The translations under genes were made by a program, and so were the position numbers. Below are positions 42,596 to 54,200 of a DNA stretch of 64,000 nucleotides, piece by piece. Location of the stretch: assembly GCA_033725935.1 (NCBI GenBank), contig MU867102.1, forward strand, positions 291,075 through 355,074, read 5' to 3'. This stretch comes from Cladorrhinum sp. PSN259. Lineage: Eukaryota > Ascomycota > Sordariomycetes > Sordariales > Podosporaceae. The notes beneath the pieces are model-generated. The model had not been told where the DNA came from and searched no databases. It saw only the letters and a list, made by a program, of their open reading frames with translations. Positions within the stretch are counted from its first letter, which is position 1. Every line of letters begins with the position of its first letter.

Positions 42596-43978
42596 GTGCA
42601 GGCGTGAAAGCTTTGTGTGACCGGGAAATGGTAGAGGCTCTCTGTGTCGAGATAGTATTAGTATACCTGAGCACCAATTGTCTCGTAATAAATGTAATAA
42701 ACATATCGCAGGCAAAAAAAGGCTGGCTGAAACCACGATGTATTGGTATGTGTTGTGCTGCGGAAGAGAATGAATGGGCTGGTCTGGAAGGCCGGGGGGA
42801 AAAGATGGGCTGTGGCCAAATGATTCCTTCCACCACGCACAACTTTCCGGTTCTCTGAAATCCCATAAACCTTAATAGCGCGAATCTAGATTTCCGCAAC
42901 ACTCTCGGCTGGCAATGACATTGGAATGAATTTACTTCAGCATCCCCAGTTCTATTATCATCCAGGTACGGCGGATAGTCTCAGGCGCCTAATCGAGCTT
43001 CGGTGGACTGCACATATGAATCTAGACTTGAATCTCGGAACGAAACGGCCTCTTTCTCCGCAACTTTACATCGCCGGTTCGCCTCACTCAGAAATCAGCA
43101 AGCGCGTCTTATCGGCCCCGAGGTAGCCACCTGGCCAAATCTTCGAGTCCCGAATCTTTGACCAACAGCACTGTGACTGCGAGAGGAAGATTATTCGACG
43201 GTTTTTGGGGAACGTTTTAGAGCCAGTCGGCTCCCAGGCCGTTAGCGACAGCTTGCTAGACAATGTGGATGAATATTATGGAGGGATGTTGAGGCAACAT
43301 TTGAACCATGCTCTAGGACAGAACCTGAAGAGGATTAGGACAGGACCAGCCATTTGCCAAGGACGCGGATTTTGCCACTAATACTCAAAATACTTGTTCC
43401 TATCAAAGACCGGATCCTACAACCCAGGATAAGTCAGGATACTTGAGAGACTTCAGCCACAACTAATATGTAGTACGTTTTCCGCAACCAAGACCTGCTC
43501 GCGAGCATGCTTTGTGCCCTTTCTCAATTCTTTTCCATCTACTTTATTCTTCTCTCTTGCTCACCATGTGGCCTGTGCTCTCATGTAACAATTCCGAATA
43601 CGGAACCTCACACTCGAGGCTCCGCTCGCTGAACGATAGGCGCCCGCTAATGTTTGCCAAAAATCTCAGCCGTCTTTGCAAAGCCAATATCCGACTGCAA
43701 TAACCAACGCCAATCCAATCAAAAGTAAACCCGTCCAGCAATATTCAGGGAGAAATATCAGCCACATGCAGGAACGAAACAGTGACAAAAGTCCGGGCGT
43801 TTGGACCAGGCTCCTTTTCGCAGCAGCACTGGCAGAATTTCAACATGTGAAAAAAGGGGAAGTTCCACCTCTAGCAAAGGCCAAAAATGAACACGCTCCA
43901 TCTTTCTTTTCTTCTCAACATCCTCCATTCCATTCAGTCTACCCGATTCTTCACTCGACTCATGGTAACACTTTCAAA
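42596..43978. other. Intergenic
   Basis: No gene supported. The ATG chosen for the next gene (43979) could in principle be extended upstream in frame to about 43676, but that sequence has no signal peptide or domain. Confidence 0.4.
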
Positions 43979-44911
43979 ATGGCAACAGCTACCACCACTA
44001 GCTCCAACCCAGCACCAACCAGCACCAACATCCCCACCGCCCTGACAAAGGAAGGTGCCTCCCTAGGAATCAAGCCGTATACCGGCCTAACCTACCAAGC
44101 AACAAACTACGAACCCATCTGCGGCAACCTCGGCTCTTTCTCATCCTCCTCCTCCGCTTCCTACCAACTCTTTACCACGCCCAAGAACACGGGCGACAAG
44201 TGCATCTCCTCCATCGCGTCATTCGTTGACAACTCCACAACGCACAATGTAGCAATCTACAACCCAGCAACCGGTCAGCATCTCCCGACCGGACGCGTCG
44301 GCGCCGGCTCCGAAACCTGTCTCTGCTTCGCGTTATCCGGCCAGGGAATAAACAGCGACGTAAAGGGCGGGTTGTGCCTCTGGTCCGATGGAGACGGCAA
44401 GGCTTTACAGATTGGAATAAGCGACCCGTCAAACACAAAGGCAACCGGTCTGGTCGGCAGTTATAGTCTGTTGATAAACAACAGGAGCTTGCCCAGCTGT
44501 GCGGAGAGCGACGTGAGCAAGTTGAAGGCCAGTTGGTCCGCTACTGCTTTGGCTGCTTCTGCTGCGCCTGCGTTGGCTACTGGGGTAACTACCGTTGGTG
44601 CTGGGGGTAATGGGACAGGTGAGGTTGGATCTTCCGCGGAGAAATGAGACGCCGTGGTACAGATGATGTGAGAACTAACTTGAACTGGGGCAGGCATAGT
44701 AGGCAACGGCACAGAGACTGGGGATACGGGGGGCAGTAAGACGGGTGCGATTGCGGGCGGAAGTGGGGGAGGCGCCTTGTTGATCATTATCCTGCTGCTC
44801 CTTTTCTGTTGCTGTGGCGGCGGAGATGGGAAGAAGAAAAAGTACAAGACTTCGTCGTATGATATTCACGATGGAAGGTGGCTGGGCGTACCGACTAGGC
44901 AGAGGGTGTAA
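43979..44911 (+). CDS. Single-pass membrane protein, Ser/Thr-rich ectodomain
   Basis: Exons 43979-44618 and 44694-44911 encode 285 aa. The 75-nt intron (GTGAGG donor, CTAAC branch, GGCAG acceptor) joins in phase 1. Without splicing the frame stops at 44647 and loses the membrane helix. Residues 1-25 are Thr/Ser/Ala/Pro-rich with no clear signal peptide. A Cys-containing domain follows (ICGNLGSFSSSS, KCISSIASF, TCLCFALSG, GLCLWSDGDG, LPSCAESD; six or more Cys), then a Gly/Ala/Thr linker, one helix (ALLIIILLLLFCCC) near 240, and a basic juxtamembrane KKKKYKT with a short cytosolic tail. The layout resembles fungal surface sensors or SKG6/Mid2-like proteins, but no family is recognised. Lack of an N-terminal signal suggests a reverse-anchor (type III) topology. 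Confidence 0.75.
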
Positions 44912-46299
44912 GATTACAGACGGATAATTTCGTGGTGACAAGGGTGTGAGGTGTGTACAGATAGAATTATTTCGTCTGATAGTATTGTGTAGTATACGCG
45001 GCGTTAAGAAACGAGATAATTTAATGTTGATGTTGTTCATCGGATCGGTCTAGAATCCACCCCCCCCCCCCCCCCCCCCTTTTTACCCCTGACTTTGCTT
45101 GACCCACTGCACTGGAAATCAACTGCCGACCTCGTATCACCTTGTAACAATATTTCAATTTGAACTACAACTTTAACATTATCCAACCTGCCCTTGGCTT
45201 TGGTAAAGAGCGAGTTAGATTCGTCGGTTCGTAACTTCTGGCACTTGGTGGCGTCTTGTGGCTTTTTATTAGCCTCGAGAGATCTCTGTAGAGCCTGGGC
45301 AACCCCAAGGCTTGAGCACGACACACATACCTACAGAAAACTGAGCAACGTCAAAAGGACTGACACATTACGTCCGCACATCTCACCAAAAACAGCCCTG
45401 CCTGTTGAACCGGGCCCGAAACATGGATCTCTGCCGTTCCGCCGCCCTTCCGTTTTAAGATCATGTAGTGTAAATGTAACTCCCGCTCCAGGGGCGGCTA
45501 GGTTCAAAAGTTTCTCAATGCAACCTTGAATCTCCAAATAACACGTGCTAGTTAAGCCACAAAAAAAAAGGAAAACCCGGATTTCAGACACACCTTTTTA
45601 AACCCTTGCCGTACCGACACAACACAACGCACAAACAAAAAAGAAAGTTCCTCCCGACCGGCCGGATAACGGCACGGATTGTAACACATCATCTATTACT
45701 GTAGCGTCGTCGCGGTACTCATGTACCGTACCGCACCTCACACACCTCCATCAGCAGCCATAAGCAGCTACGGTGGTAGCGTGCTACTCCAGCGCTTAAT
45801 TGACACTTGGGGTACGCTGGGCAGCTCTCCAAGAAGGTATGTGTAAGCAGCCCAACATTGCCGGTTTGCGGCGAAGGCGGCGGAAACACACACACGTGCA
45901 CACACACACACATCGGATCGCATCACGTTTTTAAAATGCGAAAATGCGAAAATGCGAGTGTGAGGCAAAAAAAAAAATTAAAGTGCGAGACGAACGGTAA
46001 GTAGGTGTAACATTGGCAGATAAACAAACCAGATGGCCACGTTTTGGGGACCCATCTGATGCAAGAGTGTGGGAAAGCAACGCAAAATGTCTGACATGGG
46101 GCTGGACTGGGCTGCGCTGGGCTGTTGCTGTGCATAGTTCCCTGCACTTGCGTACTGTAGGTACTCAAGGTCTTCACCTTTGAGATAGGCGTAATTTTAT
46201 AATTATTTTTTTTATAAATTAAATTATTTATTTATTTATTTTTTTTGGGGGGGGGGGGGGGGGGGGGGGGCCCCCAAAAAAAACCCCCCCCCCCCCCAA

Positions 46300-46330
<31 letters not shown>

Positions 46331-46392
46331 TTTGGGAAAAAAAAGCAAANNNNNNNNNNACACAACCCCCCCCCCCCCCCCCCCCCCCCCCC

Positions 46393-46445
<53 letters not shown>

Positions 46446-47024
46446 ACCTACCATCACACCACACCACCGCCGAACAAACAGATCCGCACATCACACATCA
46501 GTTTCGGGTGGAACTACCGAGTGACAATTATGGTGATACAAAGAAAAGAAAGTTAGAATTTGTGATGATACCAGAAGATGAGATGATGATTTGCATTGAA
46601 ATGATATTGATTAACAATAAGCAATAAAAACTATATCTTGTTGTTGTTGGTGATGACTAGAGATGTGTCTGATGAGCGTGTTAGACTCCCATCATCTCGC
46701 CATGCACCAAACTATCCCACGCCCGAGGTTGGTTTGTCTGTTTGTCATCAATTCCCATAGGTAGACCATCATCATCCAGTCAGCCAGTACATTGATGCCT
46801 TGTTAAAGATCATCCCAAGAAGTGCCGTTTCGCCCAGTCCTGTATGTCCCCCATGCCTGCGCCCATTTACCAAACCAAATGCTTTTCGCTCGCACAAGCA
46901 CACAGAAAATCGTTTTGTCATCATAAACGAGGGTATCCAAATAGAGAAATGACCAACAAAACAAAATAACAAGTGAAAAAAAAGATACTCAGAAACGAAA
47001 AATACAAAAGAAAAAAATCTCTTT
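44912..47024. other. Intergenic with assembly gap and homopolymers
   Basis: No gene supported. It contains a C run of 20 at 45060-45079, a CA-rich stretch (45885-45912), triple AAAATGCG-like repeats (45935-45957), and the gap region described separately. Confidence 0.5.
46246..46445. other. Assembly gap with artificial homopolymer runs
   Basis: A run of G, then blocks of C and A, then ten N (46350-46359), then about 80 almost pure C. No biological feature explains this arrangement; it looks like low-quality read ends on either side of a scaffold join. The apparent poly-Gly and poly-Pro frames here are not genes. The true distance across the gap is unknown. Confidence 0.92.
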
Positions 47025-48596
47025 TTACATGGGCGAGTGGGATGCCCTCTCAATGTGTGCCCTTCCCTCCCTCGTCAAATCCTCCATGCTCGTGCTTTCC
47101 TCCTTTGGGCCGCTCTTGACCCACTTGCCCATGGTTGACTGCCTCCCAATGCCTCCATGATAATGTCCGTGGCTCTGGCTGTTGTTGTGTCCATGATGAG
47201 TAAAGCCGTGATGCTTGCTATCGGTGATCTCCACAATGCTTAGCCTCCTCTCTCCCCTCAATCGCGCCGGCAAGCTGAGCATGATCGTTGCCCACAGAGA
47301 CTTGCATGCTGCCCAGGACGTGACAATGTAAATTAAGCCGTTCCAGAACCCTTGAAGTGGGAGCACAAAGGCCGTAGCAAAGGAAAGCGCCCTCGAAACT
47401 TCGCCGTCGTTAATCAAGCTGTATACTCTGTTTCCAGAGGAAGGGATCCATGTGACCAGTAGAGCGCTAAAGAAGAGGATTGCGCACTTGGTGTAAGACC
47501 AGGTTGCGTTGTTGGTTTCGTAATTCCGGCGGCGTGTGTGAATGTTGGCAGAGCTAGTTGCTGGGGCGGTGTTGTTCATCCCTGCATTACTCATGACCCT
47601 AGCACGTTTCGGTTGTTGGATATTGTCGTCTTGAACAGAAGTAAGAGTTGTTGGGCTCTCCGCCGCCTCGAGATCGTCATCCATGGATGAACGGGCGTTG
47701 GCGTTAGTGTCGGCCGAGATTGTGACTGAATAAGAGACATTGAGGTCTCTGGTGGGAGCTGCCGTGCCAGCAATCACTCCCGACATTGTCGCTGGTGCTG
47801 GCGCCTGAATGATTTCGGTTGTTTGCACTACTTCGGTTGTTTTGTAGTTGAAGGCGGCTGAGAACTCGTTTGTCGGTGAGAATGGCTCGGAGCCAACGTA
47901 CGTCCCTGTTCCTGTTGCTGTTCCTGACGAGCTGAAGTTGAGCATCTTCCGACGCTTTCGGTAGATCTCTCTGCCAGCACGAACATAGATAAACATGGTT
48001 ACCAGGATGGCGAGCCAAACGGGGCCGTAGAAGAGTGCAATACGATAGACGTCCCATTCCTTCTTTACCCAACACCACAGCAGCGCGTTTCCATACGGTC
48101 TTCCCGCAGTCGGCGTCGAGACAAAGATGAAGGTAAAACCGGGGATGAAGGGAATACCGTAGCAGCAGAGAAAATAGGCGATTTCCATCCTTCTTAGCAT
48201 TCTGGCGTCGTACTTGTGATAGAAGGTGAGCCAAACGTTGATAGCCATGGCCAAGGCCCAGTAGGCGTCGCCTTGCATGAAGCTACCGCAGGAGTAAGTA
48301 TGGTGGAGGCTTGCAACATAAGAAATGACAACTTACACTTGAATGAGAAATGCTTGGAACTGACAACCAAACGAGTCGGCTTGGAGGGTGAAGCTTCTCG
48401 TCATCAGCGTTGCAACGTTCGTCAACATGTTGCCAAATGTTGCGTAAAAGACCATGCGGTTGATGGCACGCTGTCGAAAGGCGTCCGATAAGGAGAAGGT
48501 GGCGAGGACAAACACACATCCTATCAAGGATATGGCGGAACATGCCCTCTCAATCGCGACGATGAGGTCGAGGTCATCTTCTGGGAGTGTCTTCAT
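47025..48596 (-). CDS. cAMP-receptor-like G-protein-coupled receptor
   Basis: Exons 48596-48337 and 48282-47025 encode 505 aa; the 54-nt intron (GTAAGT donor, GGTAG acceptor) joins GT|C as Val. Seven hydrophobic helices are visible: IVAIERACSAISLIGCVFVL, then RMVFYATFGNMLTNVATL, then DAYWALAMAINVWLTFY, IAYFLCCYGIPFIPGFTFIF, IALFYGPVWLAILVTMFIYV, CAILFFSALLVTWIPSSGNR, and AFVLPLQGFWNGLIYIV. The third intracellular loop is long (about residues 195-340), basic at its start and rich in Ser/Thr. A His-rich segment (HHGFTHHGHNN) and phosphorylatable sites lie in the C-terminal tail. The helices fit the Dictyostelium cAR-like class of fungal GPCRs (GPR-1/2/3-type in Neurospora). Ligand unknown. Plasma membrane. 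Confidence 0.9.
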
Positions 48597-51500
48597 GGCT
48601 GCGTTGTGGCCTGTGTTGTTGTCTAGGTGATCTCTGAATGGAACTCAAGGATGACACCCACACTCAGGGGATCATCACAAGTGGTGCGGGATCCCGCATA
48701 TGTATGGTTCCGTCGGTTCGGCACTCGAGGGGAAGGTTGCCTTGTGAAGACCTTTTTCGCCGAGCGGTCCAAACTTGGAAAGGTGACAGGTGGACGGCGG
48801 GGGAGAATAAGAACTGCTTGGATTGAAAATAGAGTTGAAAGAAGAAATGTTGTTTCCTTGAGAGGACCTAGATGACGCTTATGAGAGATGTGAGGGGCTG
48901 AAGATAATCTGCGCCGGACCAGGGTGGAAGCACCAGCAACCAGGAACTCAATTGGGGGGTTGCCTGTTGGAGCATGGCATGGAGGCACTGCCAGTGGTTT
49001 TGCTGGGCTGTTGAGAAACCATGTCGACCAAACATTGGCTCTTCTGACATCCAAGGACGAAAGTACCCAGGTACTGGATGCCCACACCAAGTGCCCTGCC
49101 CGACGTTTTCCCCCTCGAGCCTTTTTCGTCGTCCGAGCCCCTTGGGCCAGGTGCTAGTCAAGCGTTTCCTGGTTACTGAAAACCTCGCCTCTGCAGCTAA
49201 GAACGCCACTAGGTTTCTTTGATGCGACGCCAAGACCATTGAATCCCGGTGTGAACAACCTTCCACACCCCCCACGAGCAACCAGGGTGGGAAAATCGTC
49301 TGATAATTCTGTCTGTGGCTGCTTCCCTCAGCGTGGTGGTGCCGCGAGTCAGCATTGAAGCTGGGCTTCAATGAGATACAGTTGAGGAATGTCGGCCCAA
49401 GAGATAGCGTCAAGCTCCTCTCGGCGTGCGAGCTGGGTGCTCGGCGGTCTCTGGTATCGACAACGCTTAGATCAAGCAGACAACCAGTGAGGTCCATATG
49501 CCAGGACGCGACCGAAAGTTAGGGCTTGGGACTCGGGAATTGTTTATTGTCTCGGCCCTTGGTCACCTCCCCTTTGATGGTCACTCAGTACTAATTAGCT
49601 GGGCCGACCGTTATACACCAGGGTTCCCCAGATAATGAACGATCACACTCCAAAATGATTGGGTGGACCGGATTTTTGAGCGTGAAAGAAAGAGATGAGT
49701 CGACTTGGCCAAACTGGGCGATGATGGCTAGCTAGCGCCCCGCCCCCTCCCGCACCCTGGATGCTGATGTGCACGCTTCCGGTGCGGGAGACATCATGCC
49801 GATATCTGCGAGTCCTCATCCTTGAGGCGCACAAGCTAAACCGCATTCAAGTGAACCTCTACTAAGCAACCACAGATGCAGTGTTCAGTGAAAAACAGGC
49901 AGCAATATTTGTCCCATTCAGAAAGGGCGCATCGTAATAAGCCATACGCATGATGATTTGTTCTGGCCGATGATCGAGAGGAGCTGGGAGTGGGTGCCAG
50001 TGAAGGTGCGCATTGACCGTGTGATGCCCAAGGTGAAAGACGGGATTCAGGATCTGGCTGGCATTTCGCAGTCCGTAATTGTATGGAATTTGGCTCCCAA
50101 ACGACACCATTGGCCTCGCACGGTCGGCGCACAGACCAAACGGCCTGCTTGAGCAGGGAGGGAGTGCTGGGGGTGTGCAGGCCAGCCATGTGGTCTCCCA
50201 CGGGTTGATGAAAATGTCTCACCGCCATTAACCAGCGAGAGCGGTCGATAGCCCCTCGATTGCGTCAATGCGGTTGCCGCAGCTGCAAGTGATGACAATG
50301 TCTTTGGCCATGTCAAGCCATCAAGCCATCAAGCCATCAAGCCATCAAGCCATCAAGCCAGATCAAGCCTTGGGCTCCTTTGAGAAAAAAGATGCCATCA
50401 ATGATCGATTTAGTTTCCGCATGCCGAGATCCGGGCATGGACCTACTGCAAGTTGCGGACAGAGGATTACTAGAACGATCACAAAATTGGAAAGATGGTG
50501 GCTTGGTCAGCGCTGAAAGTTGACGGATACTGCGGTACTCATTGGACGGATTCGTCGACTGCATGCTGCACAGTAATCTTATTGATGATCTGCTTGGAGA
50601 GCAGATAGAGGAGGGCAGATAGAAGAGAGCAGAGAATCGCTGTGCCCCGAACGGGCCTTCCGAGGGCTGTATTCCAACTGGTTGTCGAGTGGACGGAGAA
50701 AAAGTTCCCAAATATGTTACTAAGACGTGTCGTCCATCATTTCGTCTCCTTTGGTCGGAGTCCGAAAAAGGAGGTCCCTTGCTATGGTGTAACGGGGCGC
50801 TACTGAGTGCAGGGTGCGATGATAGCGCGCGCCGCGGGCTTGGAATTAGATAATTGGGAGTGCGAGATGCAGCCAAGGTGATGGAGACGGACATTTCTTG
50901 GGATCTGGCCAGTGCTCAATTGATGTTGTGAGTTTTCGATCAGTTGGTCTTGGATTTCTGCGGTTGGAACTTTGCAGCTCAAGTGGTGGGTGGGGAGTCT
51001 GTTGAGATGGGGTCGCACCGCTGAACGGTTGATGTTTAATCTGCCAAGGTGCACGGACACTGCTGGGTATTCCCGACCAAAGTGGATCCTGTCAAACTGA
51101 ACCACGTGCATTGGGTGGGGGAGACCGTCGCTTCAGCATCTGGCGTTCCCCTCTTTTCTCCTCAAATGCTGGGAAGCGCCTGGCACTTCGCAATTATCCT
51201 CCGGAATTTGATCGCAGCAGTTCTTTTTTCCCGCCTTTTAACGGGTCGCTACTGCAGAGCTAGTGCCAAGTACCGGGTTGTTGATCATAGCGCAACAGCA
51301 TTTCCAGGTCGGGATTCCTTCCAGATTCGGCCACTTCGCCGTATTTGTAAATGACTGCTCCCAAAGTGCGCAGCGATAACATCTATATTATACATACGAT
51401 GCGCGATGTCCAAGAAAGCTTGCCTGACGGTGACGGTCCCTCGTTCCTGGCGTTCCTGCATGGCACAGTCACATCGCCGAGACTTGTCGGCAGCCTCCCT

Positions 51501-52698
51501 GCTTCCGCTCAGCTGTCTCCGTGAACTGTTGTGTCTGCTGGATACCCAAAATGGTTCCAACATCCCATTCGTCTCATTGGTGAAAGCGACTGGAGGCTAA
51601 CTTAATCAACAAAAGATCCATGTTTTGGATGTTTCTGGACACGTCCGTCCACGCCGGGGTCCGCTGCCAACCTCATCAAATGGGACAAACCCCCGCTCCT
51701 GGAGCAAAACAGCTGGTGCTCAGCTGTCTTCGCATTATTAGCCGACAGGATCTAGAGCTGCATCTCGAGCACAATAGTATAGTGATAACTCCATGCCATG
51801 TTGCATTTCCCTCCCGTCTCTAACTTCCAAGAACACCGGCAAGACGCCTAGATTCTGGGCATCGAGAGTTGCGTGTGCATTCCTTCCTATACTACTGACG
51901 TGCATACTTAGCCAGGTACTCCTTCGCTTGACGTTGACACTACGCTAAGCGTTGTATGTAAAAGAGGCTAGCTTCTCCCGGTGTCCGAGCACCTGGCATT
52001 GGCATGGAATATCGGGAAGATACTGGACTCCGAGAGTGTCAACATTTTGAAACTCCTGGTTATAACTTTCCGAGAGCTAAGTATACAAGGTCGTGGTCAA
52101 CACCGGCGATACCGTGACTAACAAGTATTGAATCTCATTTCCGTCCCAAGCACCCCGGAAGACACTTTTAAGCTACTGACCATGAACGTACGTAGGACTG
52201 TAAGTATTGTGTGAGAGCAGTTTGGAAGAAGTACTAGATCCTGTTCTTACTGCTCCTCATCATGATGTGACAGCAGCACGCGTACCGTGCCTTGCCCCTT
52301 TTCCGAGACGCTTGTGTTGTTTTTCTTTCTAGCTGCGTATTGCGACAGCCCTAGGCTGTTAATTTAAAAGGGAGGCGGTGTGAATAAATCTGAAGGAAAT
52401 AATGGTTGATCTAACTTCTACACAGTTGGAAGTTGTTGTTCCTGACGTCCCAATACCAAATTCAGATTCTCGTGCTTATCTCAAGGCCATGCTTAAACAA
52501 ATCCTTCAAAACCACCCATATGCAAACTGCTGTGATCATAGGAAGCTTCGTCCCACACATAATCCTCCCCTCCATCAAAGCCTCCAGGTTCCAGTTAATT
52601 GAGAAGAAAGACAAAACAAAGTCTTATTATTTGTAAACCCCAAGATCCAACAGCGCATCCTTCAACGACCGAATACATCAAATCATGAACCCCCTCTA
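48597..52698. other. Long gene-poor stretch
   Basis: About 4.1 kb with no supported gene. The largest frames (48868-49497 minus, 50337-50894 minus, 49836-50228 minus) have no domains, no splice logic and random-looking composition. A 66-codon ATG frame at 52402-52602 is the best small candidate but is unsupported. One 8-bp tandem repeat is present. Confidence 0.45.
50313..50360. repeat. Tandem repeat, (TCAAGCCA)6
   Basis: Six perfect 8-bp units, followed by GA and a partial unit. Intergenic minisatellite. Confidence 0.95.
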
Positions 52699-54200
52699 TT
52701 AATCACATCCAACCCTACCAACCTCCTCCTTCTGCGCAAGTATACTCTGAAGCCTCCTTTCCCAAGCGCAAATTGTAAGAAAAGTATCCCGGTCAGGGCA
52801 GGCAAATTCCGCCGCACCAGTACCAAGCTGCATGTCTTCCCTCCAAGATGCCGCTGCGTCCTCATAATCATAACCAACATTCCAGTCTTTCTCCTCCTCC
52901 TCCTCTTCCATGTCTTCAAGCTCCTCCTCCCCCTCATCATCTGACTGTTCCTCACCCTCATTCAAATTATCATCATCATTGTCAGGCTCCACCTGAAAGA
53001 CCGCCATATATTCCCACCCCTCCCGTCTGGTCAGCCCATGCTCCTCCTCGTACTCGTACTCCCTGCTAGCCTTATCCAATCTCTCGCACAGTTCAACACG
53101 GAGCACGTCCCATTCTTTGTCCAGTTCCGCGTCCCCATTAGTAGCAGTTTCAGCAACTACAAGAAAGGCTTCTTTATCCGTTTCAGTCTCATATCGAGGC
53201 TTAGTCCGAGCCTCCGAGTCATCTTCATCACCATGATCGCCGTCTGAGTCTAGAAGAGGGTGGTAGCTCGTCAGGGCGCGGCTAAAGTCTATGAGCTTGC
53301 TGTCGAGGTAATTCCAGTAGTAAATGTCCAGAACAAAGATGCCGAGCTTGTGCAGCGCTTCGAGGTCCTCGCAGGCTCTTCTGAGCTGCGAGGGCCTGAT
53401 GCAAATGGACGTCTCCGTCATGAGCTCCTTGACGATGGCCTTGATGGGGAGGTGGCGGTCCTCTTCGGGGCGACCCCACAGACCGTCGAGGTGGTCGGGC
53501 GGGAGGGTGTAGCCGACTTGGGCTGAGTAGGCGGCGAGGAGGTCCAGCTGTTGCTGGTAGGAGATGAGGAGGTAGCCGTGCGCCCTGTGGGCCAGGTCCT
53601 CCCTGTTGTGCTCTTGGAGACGCCCGTAGGCGCGGCACTCGCAGCCGAAAGCGGAGAGGTACCCCTCGGTGAAGTCTTGTTCGGTAAGGTCGCAGTCAAA
53701 CTGCTCGACGGATATGTCGGGGTACTCCATGGTGTCGGGCTTGAACTGCGTGAGGGTTAGTGCGAAAGTTACCGAATTTGAACCCCATCCCGGACACAAA
53801 CAGAAGAGAGGTAAAAGATAAAAAGAAGCAGATAAATAAAAAAAGAGGCTGAATAAATCAAACTTGCAAAACAAGCTGTCGTAATCGAAAAGACACAAAA
53901 AAGAAATATGAAGAAGCCACTATTTAGAAAATAAATACAAACAAAACGAGACAGGGAGAAACTGCGACATACCATTTTCAAAGCAAAAATTTTCCAGTCG
54001 TTCTCAACTTTGATCTGGGCTTTCCAGACGTGGCTGTCTTTGCTATCGTCGTCACCAAGCACCTCGAGAAATTTGATGTCGGCGGATGCGGCGGGCGTGA
54101 ACGGCCCAAGTTTCGGGCCTGGCACCCGCGGGAGGGGCGCGGCGACGACCGGGGCAGACGTGTCGGTCGCTCTGACGTCGTGCCTCTTTGCTTCCGACAT
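52699..54200 (-). CDS. FTA2-like (Sim4 kinetochore / protein-kinase-like) protein
   Basis: Exons 54200-53973 and 53745-52699 encode 424 aa. The 227-nt intron is long for this genome and very T-rich on the coding strand; its signals are GTATGT, CACTAACCC and CGCAG, phase 0. Splicing joins WKIFALKM to FKPDTMEYPD. The first exon looks like the glycine-loop and beta-3 part of a degenerate kinase fold (IKFLEVLGDDDSKDSHVWKA, then KIFALKM with the Lys). The second has FGCECRAYGRLQEH, a linker, IKAIVKEL, then LRRACEDLEALHKLGIFVLD and SKLIDFSRAL, standing for the catalytic and DFG-like segments (here IDFS). This pattern fits the fungal FTA2-type family. The C-terminal 150 residues are strongly acidic. 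Catalysis is doubtful; kinetochore function is known only for the yeast namesake. Confidence 0.83.

Noticed and set aside
41831..42736. 301-codon minus-strand open frame
   Set aside because: Antisense to the prenyltransferase half of the fusion gene; no domain.
46228..46556. Poly-Gly / poly-Pro reading frames
   Set aside because: They run through homopolymers and N at an assembly gap.
36086..48596. Larger secondary-metabolite cluster with PKS or NRPS
   Set aside because: No such core enzyme is present; the flanking genes (WD-like protein, membrane protein, GPCR) do not look biosynthetic.
50313..50360. CRISPR-like repeat
   Set aside because: Eight-base units with no spacers, in a eukaryotic genome; a simple tandem repeat.
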